Source: Lachnospiraceae bacterium
GTDB lineage: Bacteria; Bacillota; Clostridia; Lachnospirales; Lachnospiraceae
Direction: 5' to 3'
Assembly: GCA_900168235.1 (NCBI GenBank)
Contig: FUZG01000006.1
Coordinates: 1 to 64,000 of the forward strand
Length of the DNA: 64,000 bases
Shown here piece by piece: positions 49,530 to 58,502 of this stretch. A model generated the notes under the pieces. It did no database searches, was not told the origin of the DNA, and saw nothing but the letters and a program-made list of their open reading frames with translations. The number at the start of each line of letters is the position of its first letter. Positions within the stretch are counted from its first letter, which is position 1. The translations under genes were made by a program, and so were the position numbers.

Positions 49530-51503
49530 TTATTTCTTTTTTGAAACCTTCTTTGTCTTAGCAGCTGCATTTTTAGGAGCTTTTGCAGGTGCTGCCTTCG
49601 CTTCCTTCTGCTTATAGATAGCTGCGAGCTTTTTAGGCTTTCCTTCAGGATCCTTAAATGAGGTGATGAGCCATGCAAATCCGTAGCTTGTAAGAGGTAC
49701 TGCGGAGGCATTTCGTTCTTCGCCTGTCATCAGATCGTAGAAACGCTCAGATTCATTTATCCATGCGGTCTCATCGGAATCGGAGAAGTTGAAGAGTGCG
49801 ATCATCTTCTGGTCTTTATAGTAACGTCCGATGCCGAGGACATGGTCGTTATAAGTTTCAACTACCCATGTATCAGCTTCGCTCACAAACACATCAAATG
49901 CCTTTCTGAGCTTTACAAGCTTCTGGATGCCTGCATAGATACGGCCTTCGCGTGTCTCGGGCTTTTTTCTGTTCACAGCGGCTTTCCAGTCAAAGTCTCC
50001 GCGGTGGATGTATCTGGAATCGTCCCATTTCAGAGGATCCTTATGGTATGAGTAGTCATTTAAGAGACCGATCTCATCACCTGAATAGATGATGGGGATA
50101 CCGCTCTGTGTCAGGAGGAAAGCGTGGAGCATGAGGTCAAGCCTGATTCCCCGGTCGATCTTCCAGTCAGTACGTTCATACTCGGCGGCTTCTATACCGC
50201 AGAGAGAGGCGGTAGTTCCGCAGAGACGGGCATCCTTGAGTCTCGGATCGTCATTATAGAGCTCACCGCGGCCGTCTTTTCCGAAAATCTTTCCGCTTAA
50301 TGTATCGTTGAGGAATTTCTTGTGCTCAGCTTCCACAACTCCGAACTGCTTTAAGAACTCGTAGTCAAGACCCCATCCGATGTCGTCGTGACAGCGGAGA
50401 TAGTTCAGGAAGGTATACTGCTTTGGAAGGGCAAAAACAGAGCCCAGCTGATGCTTCATGAGGCGGACGTCACCTGTTGCTACAGTGTGCCAGGTACTTG
50501 CCATGGTGGTAACGTTGTAGAGCATCTGGCACTCCGGTCTGTCCACTGTTCCGAAGTAAGGAACTACCTTTGACGGCTCCATTACAACTTCGCCGAGGAG
50601 TAGTGTTCCCGGACATACCACGTCGCATGCCATGTGCATGATGCGGACGAGGGTATGAACCTGAGGCAGATTTCTGCAGTTTGTTCCGAGAGTTTTCCAG
50701 ATATATGGTGTCGCATCCAGACGGATGATATCTACGCCGTGGTTGCAGAGGTTCAGCATGTTGGCAGTCATATCGTTGAAAACAGTGGGGTTATGGTAGT
50801 TCAGATCCCACTGATACGGATAAAAAGTAGTCATGACTACCTTGTGAGCCTCTTCGCACCAGGAGAAATTACCCGGAGCAGTCTGAGGAAATACCTGCGG
50901 AACTGTTTTTTCGAGATCATTAGGGATATTCCAGTTATCAAAGAAAAGGTATCTGTCCTGATATTCCTTTTCACCTGCCTTTGCACGGCGTGCCCACTCG
51001 TGGTCTTCGCTTGTATGGTTCATGACGAAGTCGAGGCAGATGCTTATCCCCATGGAATGACAGCGTTCAGAAAGGTTAGAGAGATCTTCCATAGTTCCAA
51101 GCTTTGGATCGATCTTTCTAAAATCGGACACAGCGTAACCGCCGTCGCTCTTTCCCTCTGTGGTCTGGAGAAGCGGCATCAGGTGCAGATAGTTTGCACC
51201 GAACTGTTTGATGTAGTTCAGGTGCTTATTTACGCCGTTAAGAGTCTGACCGAAGCAGTTTACGTACATCTGCATGCCGAGCATATTGTTGCCGGAGTAC
51301 CAGCGCGGATCAGCTTCCCTCTTGCGGTCGAGTTCCTTGAGTGACTCACCTCGTTTTGCATAGTACTCATGGAGCATATAAACAAAGTACTCAAATGCCT
51401 GCTGGTCATTACCGTAAAGCTCGGCATAGAGCCATTTGATCTCGTCGTAGCACTGTTCAAGTCGTCTTCTGAATTCCGGTTCGTAACTGTCAAAGCTTAT
51501 CAT
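49530..51503 (-). CDS. GH13 amylosucrase-type enzyme with Lys/Ala-rich tail
   Basis: 657 residues. All GH13 motifs are present: LDFVMNHTSEDHEW (region I), IIRLDATPYIW with the nucleophile Asp (II), LLLGEVV with the Glu acid/base (III) and YLRCHDDIGWG (IV). The N-terminal helical domain before the barrel and motif spacing match amylosucrase (subfamily 4), which moves glucosyl from sucrose or hydrolyses it. The final 35 residues (KQKEAKAAPAKAPKNAAAKT...) are Lys/Ala/Pro-rich, unlike standard members. No signal peptide. I place the start at ATG 51503 behind AAAGGAAA; the open frame runs 36 codons further without a ribosome site. Confidence 0.88.
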   Translation of the reverse strand: MISFDSYEPEFRRRLEQCYDEIKWLYAELYGNDQQAFEYFVYMLHEYYAKRGESLKELDRKREADPRWYSGNNMLGMQMYVNCFGQTLNGVNKHLNYIKQFGANYLHLMPLLQTTEGKSDGGYAVSDFRKIDPKLGTMEDLSNLSERCHSMGISICLDFVMNHTSEDHEWARRAKAGEKEYQDRYLFFDNWNIPNDLEKTVPQVFPQTAPGNFSWCEEAHKVVMTTFYPYQWDLNYHNPTVFNDMTANMLNLCNHGVDIIRLDATPYIWKTLGTNCRNLPQVHTLVRIMHMACDVVCPGTLLLGEVVMEPSKVVPYFGTVDRPECQMLYNVTTMASTWHTVATGDVRLMKHQLGSVFALPKQYTFLNYLRCHDDIGWGLDYEFLKQFGVVEAEHKKFLNDTLSGKIFGKDGRGELYNDDPRLKDARLCGTTASLCGIEAAEYERTDWKIDRGIRLDLMLHAFLLTQSGIPIIYSGDEIGLLNDYSYHKDPLKWDDSRYIHRGDFDWKAAVNRKKPETREGRIYAGIQKLVKLRKAFDVFVSEADTWVVETYNDHVLGIGRYYKDQKMIALFNFSDSDETAWINESERFYDLMTGEERNASAVPLTSYGFAWLITSFKDPEGKPKKLAAIYKQKEAKAAPAKAPKNAAAKTKKVSKKK

Positions 51504-51658
51504 ATGGATTTTTCCTTTATAAATATTTTTGATGATGTCAGGGTCAAAAGGTACAAATCTGATTGTGACTTCACAAAGAGGATTTGGAACTTGGGACCCG
51601 ATTCGTGACATAAAGGGACCTACAATTTTAAATCGGCTAAAATTTGTACTCCCTCAAG

Positions 51659-51693
51659 TGTACTGATACGCTGTTTGGAAGAGTATCGGTACA
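51659..51693. promoter_or_regulatory. Inverted repeat upstream of the GH13 gene
   Basis: TGTACTGATAC/GTATCGGTACA with a 13-base centre and one mismatch, about 155 bases before the GH13 start and 38 bases beyond the end of the Nudix gene. It has no T-run, so an operator or an RNA hairpin in the leader is more likely than a terminator. Confidence 0.45.
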
Positions 51694-51730
51694 TTAGTAC
51701 TATACAACGGTACAACTTGCGTGAAAAGCG

Positions 51731-52360
51731 TTAAACAGCGAATTTTTTGCTGTAATACTCAATAAATTTATAAATGATCCAGGCGGTCATTCCCCAGATC
51801 AGGCCGTGGGGAGTTTTGTAAAAATAAAAGTTCCTTTTTATCTCACTGAACGGGTAGTCTCTGCCGCAGGGAATAAGGTCAAAAGGAAAGGAATCAGACG
51901 GGCAGAGTTTTAGTCTGGCGTGATGGATCTCGGGAGGGTTATTTATAAACCAGCTGACAGGCAGGCTGAATACCCGCGAGGTCTCGTCTTTATTAAAGGT
52001 TCCTTCATAATCGTGAAGCACTCCGACGTAAGAGCGCACAGGGCTGCCGCCGGGACCTGATATCTCAAACATTGGTGCAAGCAGTTCGATGGTGTCTTTA
52101 TATATCAAAAGCTCCTCGCTGGTCTCGCGGACCGCAGCATCTTCAAAGGTTTCGTTTTCCTCGACTGCACCGCCGGGCAGGCAGATCTCGCCGCCCTGAA
52201 CGATGTTGTCATTTCGTACTTCAAAAAGTATCTCGATATTTAACGGATCGTCAGAATCTTTATATAAAAGCGGGATAAGCACTGATGCTTTCCGTGTCTC
52301 ATTAAAATGCAGTGTTTCCAGCGTATGTTCTTTTAATTCGCCTAAAAAATCAGATTTCAT
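51731..52360 (-). CDS. Nudix hydrolase, CoA pyrophosphatase-like
   Basis: 209 residues. The Nudix box GGAVEENETFEDAAVRETSEEL fits G-x5-E-x7-R-E-x2-E-E. The upstream PLLYKDSDDPLNIEILFEVRN and the position of the box match the CoA pyrophosphatase (YeaB/NudL-like) group, which removes 3',5'-ADP from CoA or acyl-CoA. It probably controls CoA turnover. Next to a phosphopantetheine-using gene set (54990-58355), a link to recycling of CoA or faulty acyl groups is possible but not shown. Confidence 0.9.
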   Translation of the reverse strand: MKSDFLGELKEHTLETLHFNETRKASVLIPLLYKDSDDPLNIEILFEVRNDNIVQGGEICLPGGAVEENETFEDAAVRETSEELLIYKDTIELLAPMFEISGPGGSPVRSYVGVLHDYEGTFNKDETSRVFSLPVSWFINNPPEIHHARLKLCPSDSFPFDLIPCGRDYPFSEIKRNFYFYKTPHGLIWGMTAWIIYKFIEYYSKKFAV

Positions 52361-52385
52361 ATCTTACCTCATATATCATTTAATA

Positions 52386-54761
52386 TCAGATCAGTCCCAG
52401 ATTACGCGCGGCAAGGACTGCGTCTGCTTTGCCATTTACGTTCAATTTTTTGTAGTTTGTCTTAGCGTGATAACGCACGGTCTCGAGCTTCATGTGCTCA
52501 CGGTCAGCAATCTGCTGGAGGGTAAGTCCTTCTGCCTGAAGCTTCAGAACAGTGATGGCGTGTTCTGAGAAATTAAGGAGACCTGTATTCTGCGGCTTTA
52601 AGTAGAGCGGGTAGTGGATAGCCATTTCCTCTGTTTCGAGATATACCCGCCTGAACCAGTCAGGGTCTATTCCCGCGGTATGAATTGCCTGCTCACGGAT
52701 GGCTTTTAACAGCGGGTAGACTGCTATTCCTTCACGGGAGATCAGACGGGTAAATTTATATGTGCATATTTTTGCCAGAGCTCCTATGAGGGTATTCTTA
52801 AAGCTCTTGCTTCCGCTCCTGTACTGCACGATGGCTCGGAGCAGACCAATCTCCATAGTGAGATAGTGGCGGTCGTATTTTTCTGCATAGTAGGACAGTT
52901 TATCAAGGAGTGAACGGGCTGAGGTCAGTTCGTTCGCGGTGAGGTAGGTGCGGATCTTTGTGAGATACCTGTACCGCTCCATTATGAAGAACTCGTGGGT
53001 TTCATCCGGCGCTTCCTTGAGCCAGCGGGTTATCGCCGCCTGATTTCCGTTATAAAGCGCTATACGGAGACGCAGGGCGCGGACATTTGGAATAAGAGCC
53101 GGTTCGCCCTGCTCACGGCACCGTGCTTCAAAGGATTCCGCGAGCTGTTCTGCGGTTTTCAGATCGCCGTCTGACAGGTGGATACGGCACATGATGCCTA
53201 TACCCGAGAAAACAGATTCCATGACACCGCCGTGCTCGGCTTCCAGTATTCCCTGATTTATAAGCGGCATTGTGAGACGGCTCGATTCGCCTTTTTCATA
53301 ATAGCTTTCTCCGAGTGAAATAGACGCGATGCCTTTTCCGTATCTTCCAAGTATTTCCTGAAGGAGATAACCGGAATTTTTGAAGATCTCTGTATCGCTT
53401 TTACTCCATTCACAGAAGTCCTTACCGGAGTTCATGACTGAAGGCATATTACTGGTGATAGAAAATTCGGGCAGCCGGATTCCCTGATCTACCATGTAGG
53501 ATGGGATCTTTCCGAGGATTCCGGCGGTGCTCGCAGAACCCCTGTGAGGGAGTGCTATATCGAGATAGAGGAGTCTTCCGATGGCTTCTCTTTTTCTGAT
53601 GCCGGAGGAGGTTTCTGCATAGCTTTGGAGCTGTCCGTACCAGTACTCACTGTTTTCTGTTTCCATGAGGAGGGAGTACATCATACTCATACCTGACATC
53701 ATTATGGGATCACCTATGATCTCGGTTTTTGGGAGTTTCAGATAGTATTTTCGGAGATCATAGTAGTAGCTGTTGCTGGGATTGCGCCTGGAATTTCGCA
53801 CGAGGAGTTCGTGGATACGGCCGATCTTTCCGCTTTTTTCATATAAACGGAGTGCGCGGGGGATATCATCATGAAGCTCATAATATAATCCGGCGTTATA
53901 GGCGTAGTCGTTCATGTTCAGAGTTCCGAAAAATTCGTCAGCTTTTTTACGGAGAAAATCAAGTACGATGGGACGGATACGGTAGTATTCGTCGTCGTGA
54001 TAGATAAAGTTGCCTGTTTCAAAGGCTTCGTTAATGATCTGTGAAACGTAGGGGTTTCCGGTTACAAATTCGGCAAGTTCTGCATTAAATTCATCAACTA
54101 CGCTCATCTGCATCATGAAGTCGAGGAGTGAGCGGGGCCAGTCGGGCATGATCACGTATTCGAGATAACGGTCATAGACTTTTCGTACAGTCTGATAATT
54201 TTTTTCTGTGATTCGTCCACCTTCGGGGAGCTGATGCATTATTCCCCGCAGGAAGTAGACATTGCCGTTTGTGACAGCGGTTATCTTATGGAGCATTTCT
54301 TCGGATGCAGTGATGTGGGAGAGGGCAAGGTACTGACGTGTCTTAGCTGTGTCAAACTGCAGAAGCTCTTCATCGATCATGCTGAAGGAACGGTCCATGT
54401 AGATACGTCCGAACCAGTTCAGGTCACGGCTTCTGGATATGAGGATGAGCCATACGTCTTTACGCATGGCGAGGTCGAGAACACGCTCCTGATTTTTGGG
54501 AGCGAACATTAACTGCAGATCGTCTATCACGACGCTCATGCGGCGTTTACCCTCGTTTGATGAGGGGATGACGGAGAGGTCGGGTTCTCCTGATCTGCAG
54601 GAAAAATACATATATTTTCTGGATGCAAAAAATTGCTTTATGAGTTCCGTTTTTCCGAAGCCTGCAAAACCGCTTATAAAAACCGGAGTTCCCATGGTGC
54701 CGGCTTTTTTCAGTATCTGAAATGCATCTTCCGGACAAATGTAATTTGATGATCTTGCCAT
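52386..54761 (-). CDS. Large ATP-binding LuxR-family regulator (MalT/LAL type)
   Basis: 791 residues. The N-terminal STAND ATPase has Walker A GFAGFGKTE and Walker B VVIDDLQLM. The centre is a helical array resembling MalT TPR-like repeats. The C-terminal LuxR helix-turn-helix (last 60 residues) has LKLQAEGLTLQQIADREHMKLETVRYHAKTNYKKLNVNGK. Such proteins activate transcription when they bind an inducer and ATP. It is divergent from the ACP/ligase/condensation operon and separated from it by 228 bases containing a palindrome, so it is the likely activator. ATG 54761 is chosen because GGAGGG is six bases upstream. Confidence 0.92.
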   Translation of the reverse strand: MARSSNYICPEDAFQILKKAGTMGTPVFISGFAGFGKTELIKQFFASRKYMYFSCRSGEPDLSVIPSSNEGKRRMSVVIDDLQLMFAPKNQERVLDLAMRKDVWLILISRSRDLNWFGRIYMDRSFSMIDEELLQFDTAKTRQYLALSHITASEEMLHKITAVTNGNVYFLRGIMHQLPEGGRITEKNYQTVRKVYDRYLEYVIMPDWPRSLLDFMMQMSVVDEFNAELAEFVTGNPYVSQIINEAFETGNFIYHDDEYYRIRPIVLDFLRKKADEFFGTLNMNDYAYNAGLYYELHDDIPRALRLYEKSGKIGRIHELLVRNSRRNPSNSYYYDLRKYYLKLPKTEIIGDPIMMSGMSMMYSLLMETENSEYWYGQLQSYAETSSGIRKREAIGRLLYLDIALPHRGSASTAGILGKIPSYMVDQGIRLPEFSITSNMPSVMNSGKDFCEWSKSDTEIFKNSGYLLQEILGRYGKGIASISLGESYYEKGESSRLTMPLINQGILEAEHGGVMESVFSGIGIMCRIHLSDGDLKTAEQLAESFEARCREQGEPALIPNVRALRLRIALYNGNQAAITRWLKEAPDETHEFFIMERYRYLTKIRTYLTANELTSARSLLDKLSYYAEKYDRHYLTMEIGLLRAIVQYRSGSKSFKNTLIGALAKICTYKFTRLISREGIAVYPLLKAIREQAIHTAGIDPDWFRRVYLETEEMAIHYPLYLKPQNTGLLNFSEHAITVLKLQAEGLTLQQIADREHMKLETVRYHAKTNYKKLNVNGKADAVLAARNLGLI

Positions 54762-54811
54762 ACTTAACCCTCCATATCCTTTGAACCCTGACATCATCTT
54801 AGCATGTTTCA

Positions 54812-54880
54812 GGGTAGTCTGAGATAGATATTATTCAAAAAAATATTTAAAAACATGATAAAACTACCCGAGCGGGTAGT
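54812..54880. promoter_or_regulatory. Candidate LuxR operator sites in the divergent region
   Basis: A perfect 18-bp palindrome ACTACCCGAGCGGGTAGT (54863-54880), and another copy of its half GGGTAGT at 54812-54818 inside TCAG-GGTAGT-CTGA. LAL/MalT proteins bind repeated short G-rich sites; the sites are between the regulator and the ACP gene. Confidence 0.6.
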
Positions 54881-54989
54881 GTGATGTGATAGGAGAGTAT
54901 GTTAGAACATATGGCAGAAAATAAAACGTAACTGTTTTAAGCACATCAAAAACACGTCAAAGCACATATCTTTAAGGGGAGGCAATACT

Positions 54990-55241
54990 ATGGCAGACAT
55001 AAAAATGTTTGATGAGATCCGTGATATTCTTTTGAACTACGCAGAGGTAGGAGCAGAGGAGATTAATACTGAGACAGATATCATCGAGGAACTGGGACTT
55101 GATTCCTTTAGCTTTATCTCGATGCTGGGGGAGGTAGAGGAGACCTTTGATATCTCTATCTCAGAGGAAGAGATGGAAGAAGCATTCCATCTGTTCACAC
55201 CTGCTGACATCATCAAGTTTGTAGCAAAGAAAGCTGCATGA
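54990..55241 (+). CDS. Stand-alone acyl/peptidyl carrier protein
   Basis: 83 residues, acidic, four-helix carrier fold. The phosphopantetheine Ser is in ELGLDSFSFISML (D-S motif). It is not the housekeeping AcpP: the helix 2 sequence and the operon with a ligase and condensation protein mark it as a dedicated carrier. A strong GGGGAGG stands before ATG 54990. Upstream there is a long leader with a 10-codon frame (54899-54931). Confidence 0.93.
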   Translation: MADIKMFDEIRDILLNYAEVGAEEINTETDIIEELGLDSFSFISMLGEVEETFDISISEEEMEEAFHLFTPADIIKFVAKKAA

Positions 55242-55282
55242 TCATTGGATTTTAAGTAATAAATATAATGGGGGAAATTTAA

Positions 55283-56881
55283 ATGACATTACAGGAAAAG
55301 ATCGATCGCAATATCACGGATTTTCGTTCGTTTTTAAGGGAACTGGCTGATAAATACGGCGATACACCTGCAGTACGGGAGTACCATGGAAAAGAGCTGG
55401 TGGACAGAAACTATCTGGAGCTTAAGAGAGATGCTGATGCAGTGAGCAGATTTTTGCTCGCTCAGGGTGCAGAGGAACGGATGCATATCGCAGCTGTCGG
55501 TGCCACAAGCTACCAGTATATCGCAGCTTATTTTGGAACTGTTGATACTGCAAATGTCATAGTTCCCACAGAGGCGCAGCTTTCAACAGAGACCCAGTGC
55601 GAACTTTTCCATATGGCAGATGTTACGGGTCTTTTCTTTGATAAGCACTTTGAGGATGCGATCCCGGAGATCCATGAGAAGTGTCCTGATATCAAATTAT
55701 TCATCTGTCTCACTGACGGAGTAGAGTCCCATGATCTGGGCGATATCCATATCCACAGCATCAATGAGATCGAAAAGGAATATGCAGAGGGTGAAGAGAT
55801 CATTGTTCCGCTTGAGCATGATACTTTCAGCACGATCCTTTTCACATCCGGTACGACGAGCGCCAGACCAAAGGCGGTAATGCTGTGTCACGGCGGTATC
55901 ATTGACAATATTTTTTCCGGAGAGCTGGAACAGCGTGATTCGACGAATAAAGTAAAGCTTATCGCGCTTCCTATCCACCACGCCCTGAGCTTTAACACAG
56001 ATATCTGCATGGGATTCAGAAACGGTGACACGGTATTCGTAAATGATTCCATGCTTCACATCGCAAAGAATTTCAAGGTTGCAAAGCCTTATACGGCAAT
56101 ACTTGTTCCCATGATCTTTGAAAACTTCTATCACAAGATCATGAAAGCCCATGAGGTTCATCCCGAGGTTGATCTGAAGGCTATGGCACGTGATGTTTTC
56201 GGCGGAGAAGTAGAAGTTTTCTACTGCGGAGGAGCACATTTAAGAGCAGAGATCGCGGATGCGTTTGCAGAGTGGGGCATGCCGGTATTTGAAGGCTACG
56301 GCATGACAGAATGCTCACCGAGAGTCGCAGCAAATATGCCTTGGAGATACCGCAGAGATTCTATCGGAAGGGTAGTTGATAACGCTCACGTCCGAATAAA
56401 GGACACAGAGCTTCAGGTAAAGAGCCCGTCTGTAATGCTTGGTTACTACAAAGATCCTGAGGCGACAAAGGCTGCATTTACTGAAGACGGGTGGCTCAAG
56501 AGCGGTGACATCGGATATATCGATGAAGACGGATTTATCTTCCTGCAGGGACGTATAAAGAATCTCATCATCCTTAGTAACGGTGAAAACGTGAGCCCTG
56601 AGGAGATCGAGACGAAGCTGTACGACTGCACATTTATAAAGGAGTGTCTGGTATATGAAGAAAACGGTCAGATCACAGCAGAAGTATTCCCGGACGCTGA
56701 ATACGCTGAAATGCATAAGGTTACGGATGTTGAAAAAGAGATATCAGCAGCAATAAAAGCTGTAAATAAATCAATGCCGACAACAAAGTCTGTCCGCAGC
56801 GTGAAGTTCAGATATGAGCCCTTTGAGAGGACAGCTACGAACAAGATCAAGAGAACCGGACGAGGCAAAAAGGCAGCATAA
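55283..56881 (+). CDS. AMP-forming acyl/aryl ligase (adenylation enzyme)
   Basis: 532 residues. P-loop ILFTSGTTSARPKAVML (A3), YGMTECSP (A5), SGDIGYIDEDGFIFLQGR (A7/A8) and the C-terminal Lys in NKIKRTGRGKK (A10) are all visible. It activates a carboxylic acid as an acyl-AMP and passes it to a CoA or, more likely here, to the carrier protein encoded 41 bases upstream. The acid is not predictable from the sequence; size and motifs fit medium/long-chain acyl or aryl ligases. Confidence 0.92.
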   Translation: MTLQEKIDRNITDFRSFLRELADKYGDTPAVREYHGKELVDRNYLELKRDADAVSRFLLAQGAEERMHIAAVGATSYQYIAAYFGTVDTANVIVPTEAQLSTETQCELFHMADVTGLFFDKHFEDAIPEIHEKCPDIKLFICLTDGVESHDLGDIHIHSINEIEKEYAEGEEIIVPLEHDTFSTILFTSGTTSARPKAVMLCHGGIIDNIFSGELEQRDSTNKVKLIALPIHHALSFNTDICMGFRNGDTVFVNDSMLHIAKNFKVAKPYTAILVPMIFENFYHKIMKAHEVHPEVDLKAMARDVFGGEVEVFYCGGAHLRAEIADAFAEWGMPVFEGYGMTECSPRVAANMPWRYRRDSIGRVVDNAHVRIKDTELQVKSPSVMLGYYKDPEATKAAFTEDGWLKSGDIGYIDEDGFIFLQGRIKNLIILSNGENVSPEEIETKLYDCTFIKECLVYEENGQITAEVFPDAEYAEMHKVTDVEKEISAAIKAVNKSMPTTKSVRSVKFRYEPFERTATNKIKRTGRGKKAA

Positions 56882-56909
56882 AACAAGGGTAGATGGGAAA
56901 GAGGAGTAT

Positions 56910-58355
56910 ATGACAGAACGGTTGATCAACGGTGTAATGGTAAAAACCTGGCCTTTAACTGATGTTCAGGGCGGTCTTTACAAGGTATTCGCGCACTACG
57001 CAAGTATTCAGGAAATGAATCTTGGTGTGGGATTTTATTTCAAGATGGACATGAACGAGGAACTCATGCGTCAGTCCATGAGAGAAGCAATCGGATATAT
57101 GGAGGCATTAAATGTCCGTTTCGGGCAGGATGAGAATGGAGAAATGTACCAGTACATCAATCCTGAGCCCTGGAATGAGGAGATGCCTTTATGGGATCTG
57201 TCTGATCTGTCAGAGAAGGAAGCAAAGGAATATCTGACGAAGGTTACGTCAGAGCCGATCGATTACCTGCACAAAAATATGACCATCGTGAGTCTCGTGA
57301 AGTTAAGAGACGGTTTCAGCGGAGTGTATATCAATTTTAATCATATGCTTGCTGACGGCTATTCCATAAATATGTTCATGACCTATCTCGCGGTGATCTA
57401 TTTCTCACATGCAGCGGGTAAGGAGATAGACCTTCCGAGGAAGAGCGACTACATAAAAATGATCGAAAAGGAATTGGAATACAAGGGTTCTGAGCGTGAA
57501 AAAGCAGATCATGAATTTTGGAACAGCACTCTTGAGGAAGGCGAGCCGATTTATACTCATCCGACAGCAGCACCGAATAATGCGAGGGTGAGACAGCTTA
57601 GAGAAAAGGGTGAGACCAGATATTTTGAAAATACCATCAGTCCCAAGGCTTCTATCGATTCTGAGATCATTGGCGGAGAGAGAGCAGAAAAACTGGTGGA
57701 TGCCATTGCTGAAAATAAGCTTTCTGAAAATGCCCTTGCAACACTGGCATTGAGAAGCACGCTTTCCCTCTTAAATCACAGGGAAACTGATATCGCGGCA
57801 CGTGTAATCGTAAACCGCAGAGGTACGATAAACGAGCGCTATTCAGGCGGAAACAGGATGACATTCCTCACATGGAGAAGCATCATCGATGATGATATGC
57901 CGGTACGTGATGCACTGAAGGAAATGATCGACAGCCAGAAAAAGATTTTCCGTCATGCGGACTATAACTCCATGAAGAGACTTGCTGAGCGCGGTCAGTA
58001 TTTCGGAAATCCGCCTCTCGCAACATACGAATCCGTGACATTTACATATCAGCCAAATACGGTCCAGATAGATCCGAGACTTCCTGAGATGAAGGCTGTG
58101 TGGTACTCAAACAGCAGTACATCAAATATCTGCTACTTAACTCTTGAGCACATGCTCGGAAAGAAAGATTACGTATTTATCTATGAGCGTCGAGTTGAGG
58201 AAATGAGTGAAGAGGAGATGCATTTCTTTACAGAACTCATGATGGAGTGCATGGAGAGCGCAGTAGAGCATCTTGACGGAACAATAGGCGAAGTCCTCGA
58301 TGAAGTTCAGGCACGCCATCCTGAACTGTGCGAAAGCGAGATGCGGGCAGTGTAA
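56910..58355 (+). CDS. Condensation-domain (NRPS C-domain-like) acyltransferase
   Basis: 481 residues. The condensation/WES-acyltransferase fold is supported by FNHMLADGYS near residue 168: the His-x3-Asp-Gly of HHxxxDG is intact, with Asn in place of the first His, as in several stand-alone transferases. The C-terminal half has the paired-lobe motifs of the family (RVIVNRRG). It would move the acyl group from the carrier to an amine, alcohol or thiol acceptor. The frame is open upstream, but ATG 56910 has AAAGAGGAG before it, 28 bases after the ligase. A MITE is inserted exactly at its stop codon. Confidence 0.86.
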   Translation: MTERLINGVMVKTWPLTDVQGGLYKVFAHYASIQEMNLGVGFYFKMDMNEELMRQSMREAIGYMEALNVRFGQDENGEMYQYINPEPWNEEMPLWDLSDLSEKEAKEYLTKVTSEPIDYLHKNMTIVSLVKLRDGFSGVYINFNHMLADGYSINMFMTYLAVIYFSHAAGKEIDLPRKSDYIKMIEKELEYKGSEREKADHEFWNSTLEEGEPIYTHPTAAPNNARVRQLREKGETRYFENTISPKASIDSEIIGGERAEKLVDAIAENKLSENALATLALRSTLSLLNHRETDIAARVIVNRRGTINERYSGGNRMTFLTWRSIIDDDMPVRDALKEMIDSQKKIFRHADYNSMKRLAERGQYFGNPPLATYESVTFTYQPNTVQIDPRLPEMKAVWYSNSSTSNICYLTLEHMLGKKDYVFIYERRVEEMSEEEMHFFTELMMECMESAVEHLDGTIGEVLDEVQARHPELCESEMRAV

Positions 58356-58356
58356 G

Positions 58357-58502
58357 GTTACTGTTCACTCGCTTACAGCTCGCTCCAGTAACGGATTTTG
58401 CCAATTAAATCGCCTTTGGCGATGGGCAAAATCCAATGGCTCGCCTTCGTTATTGGGGCATAACTGCGCAGCGTAGTGCGCAGTTTGCCTCTGAACAGTA
58501 AC
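58357..58502 (-). mobile_element. 146-bp MITE-like element, family B, with 8-bp target duplication
   Basis: Perfect 11-bp terminal inverted repeats GTTACTGTTCA (58357-58367) and TGAACAGTAAC (58492-58502). The flanks carry the perfect direct repeat AGTGTAAG (58349-58356 and 58503-58510), which includes the TAA stop of the upstream gene. The interior folds: GATTTTGCC/GGCAAAATC (58394-58402/58425-58433), ATCGCC/GGCGAT inside it, and AACTGCGCA/TGCGCAGTT (58462-58470/58477-58485). No protein is coded. A diverged copy is at 1-88. It is a non-autonomous insertion whose transposase is not in the window. Confidence 0.88.

Noticed and set aside
54899-54931. 10-codon frame in the leader of the ACP operon
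   Set aside because: Ribosome site is only 3 bases from the ATG and no codon pattern suggests attenuation; not counted as a leader peptide.
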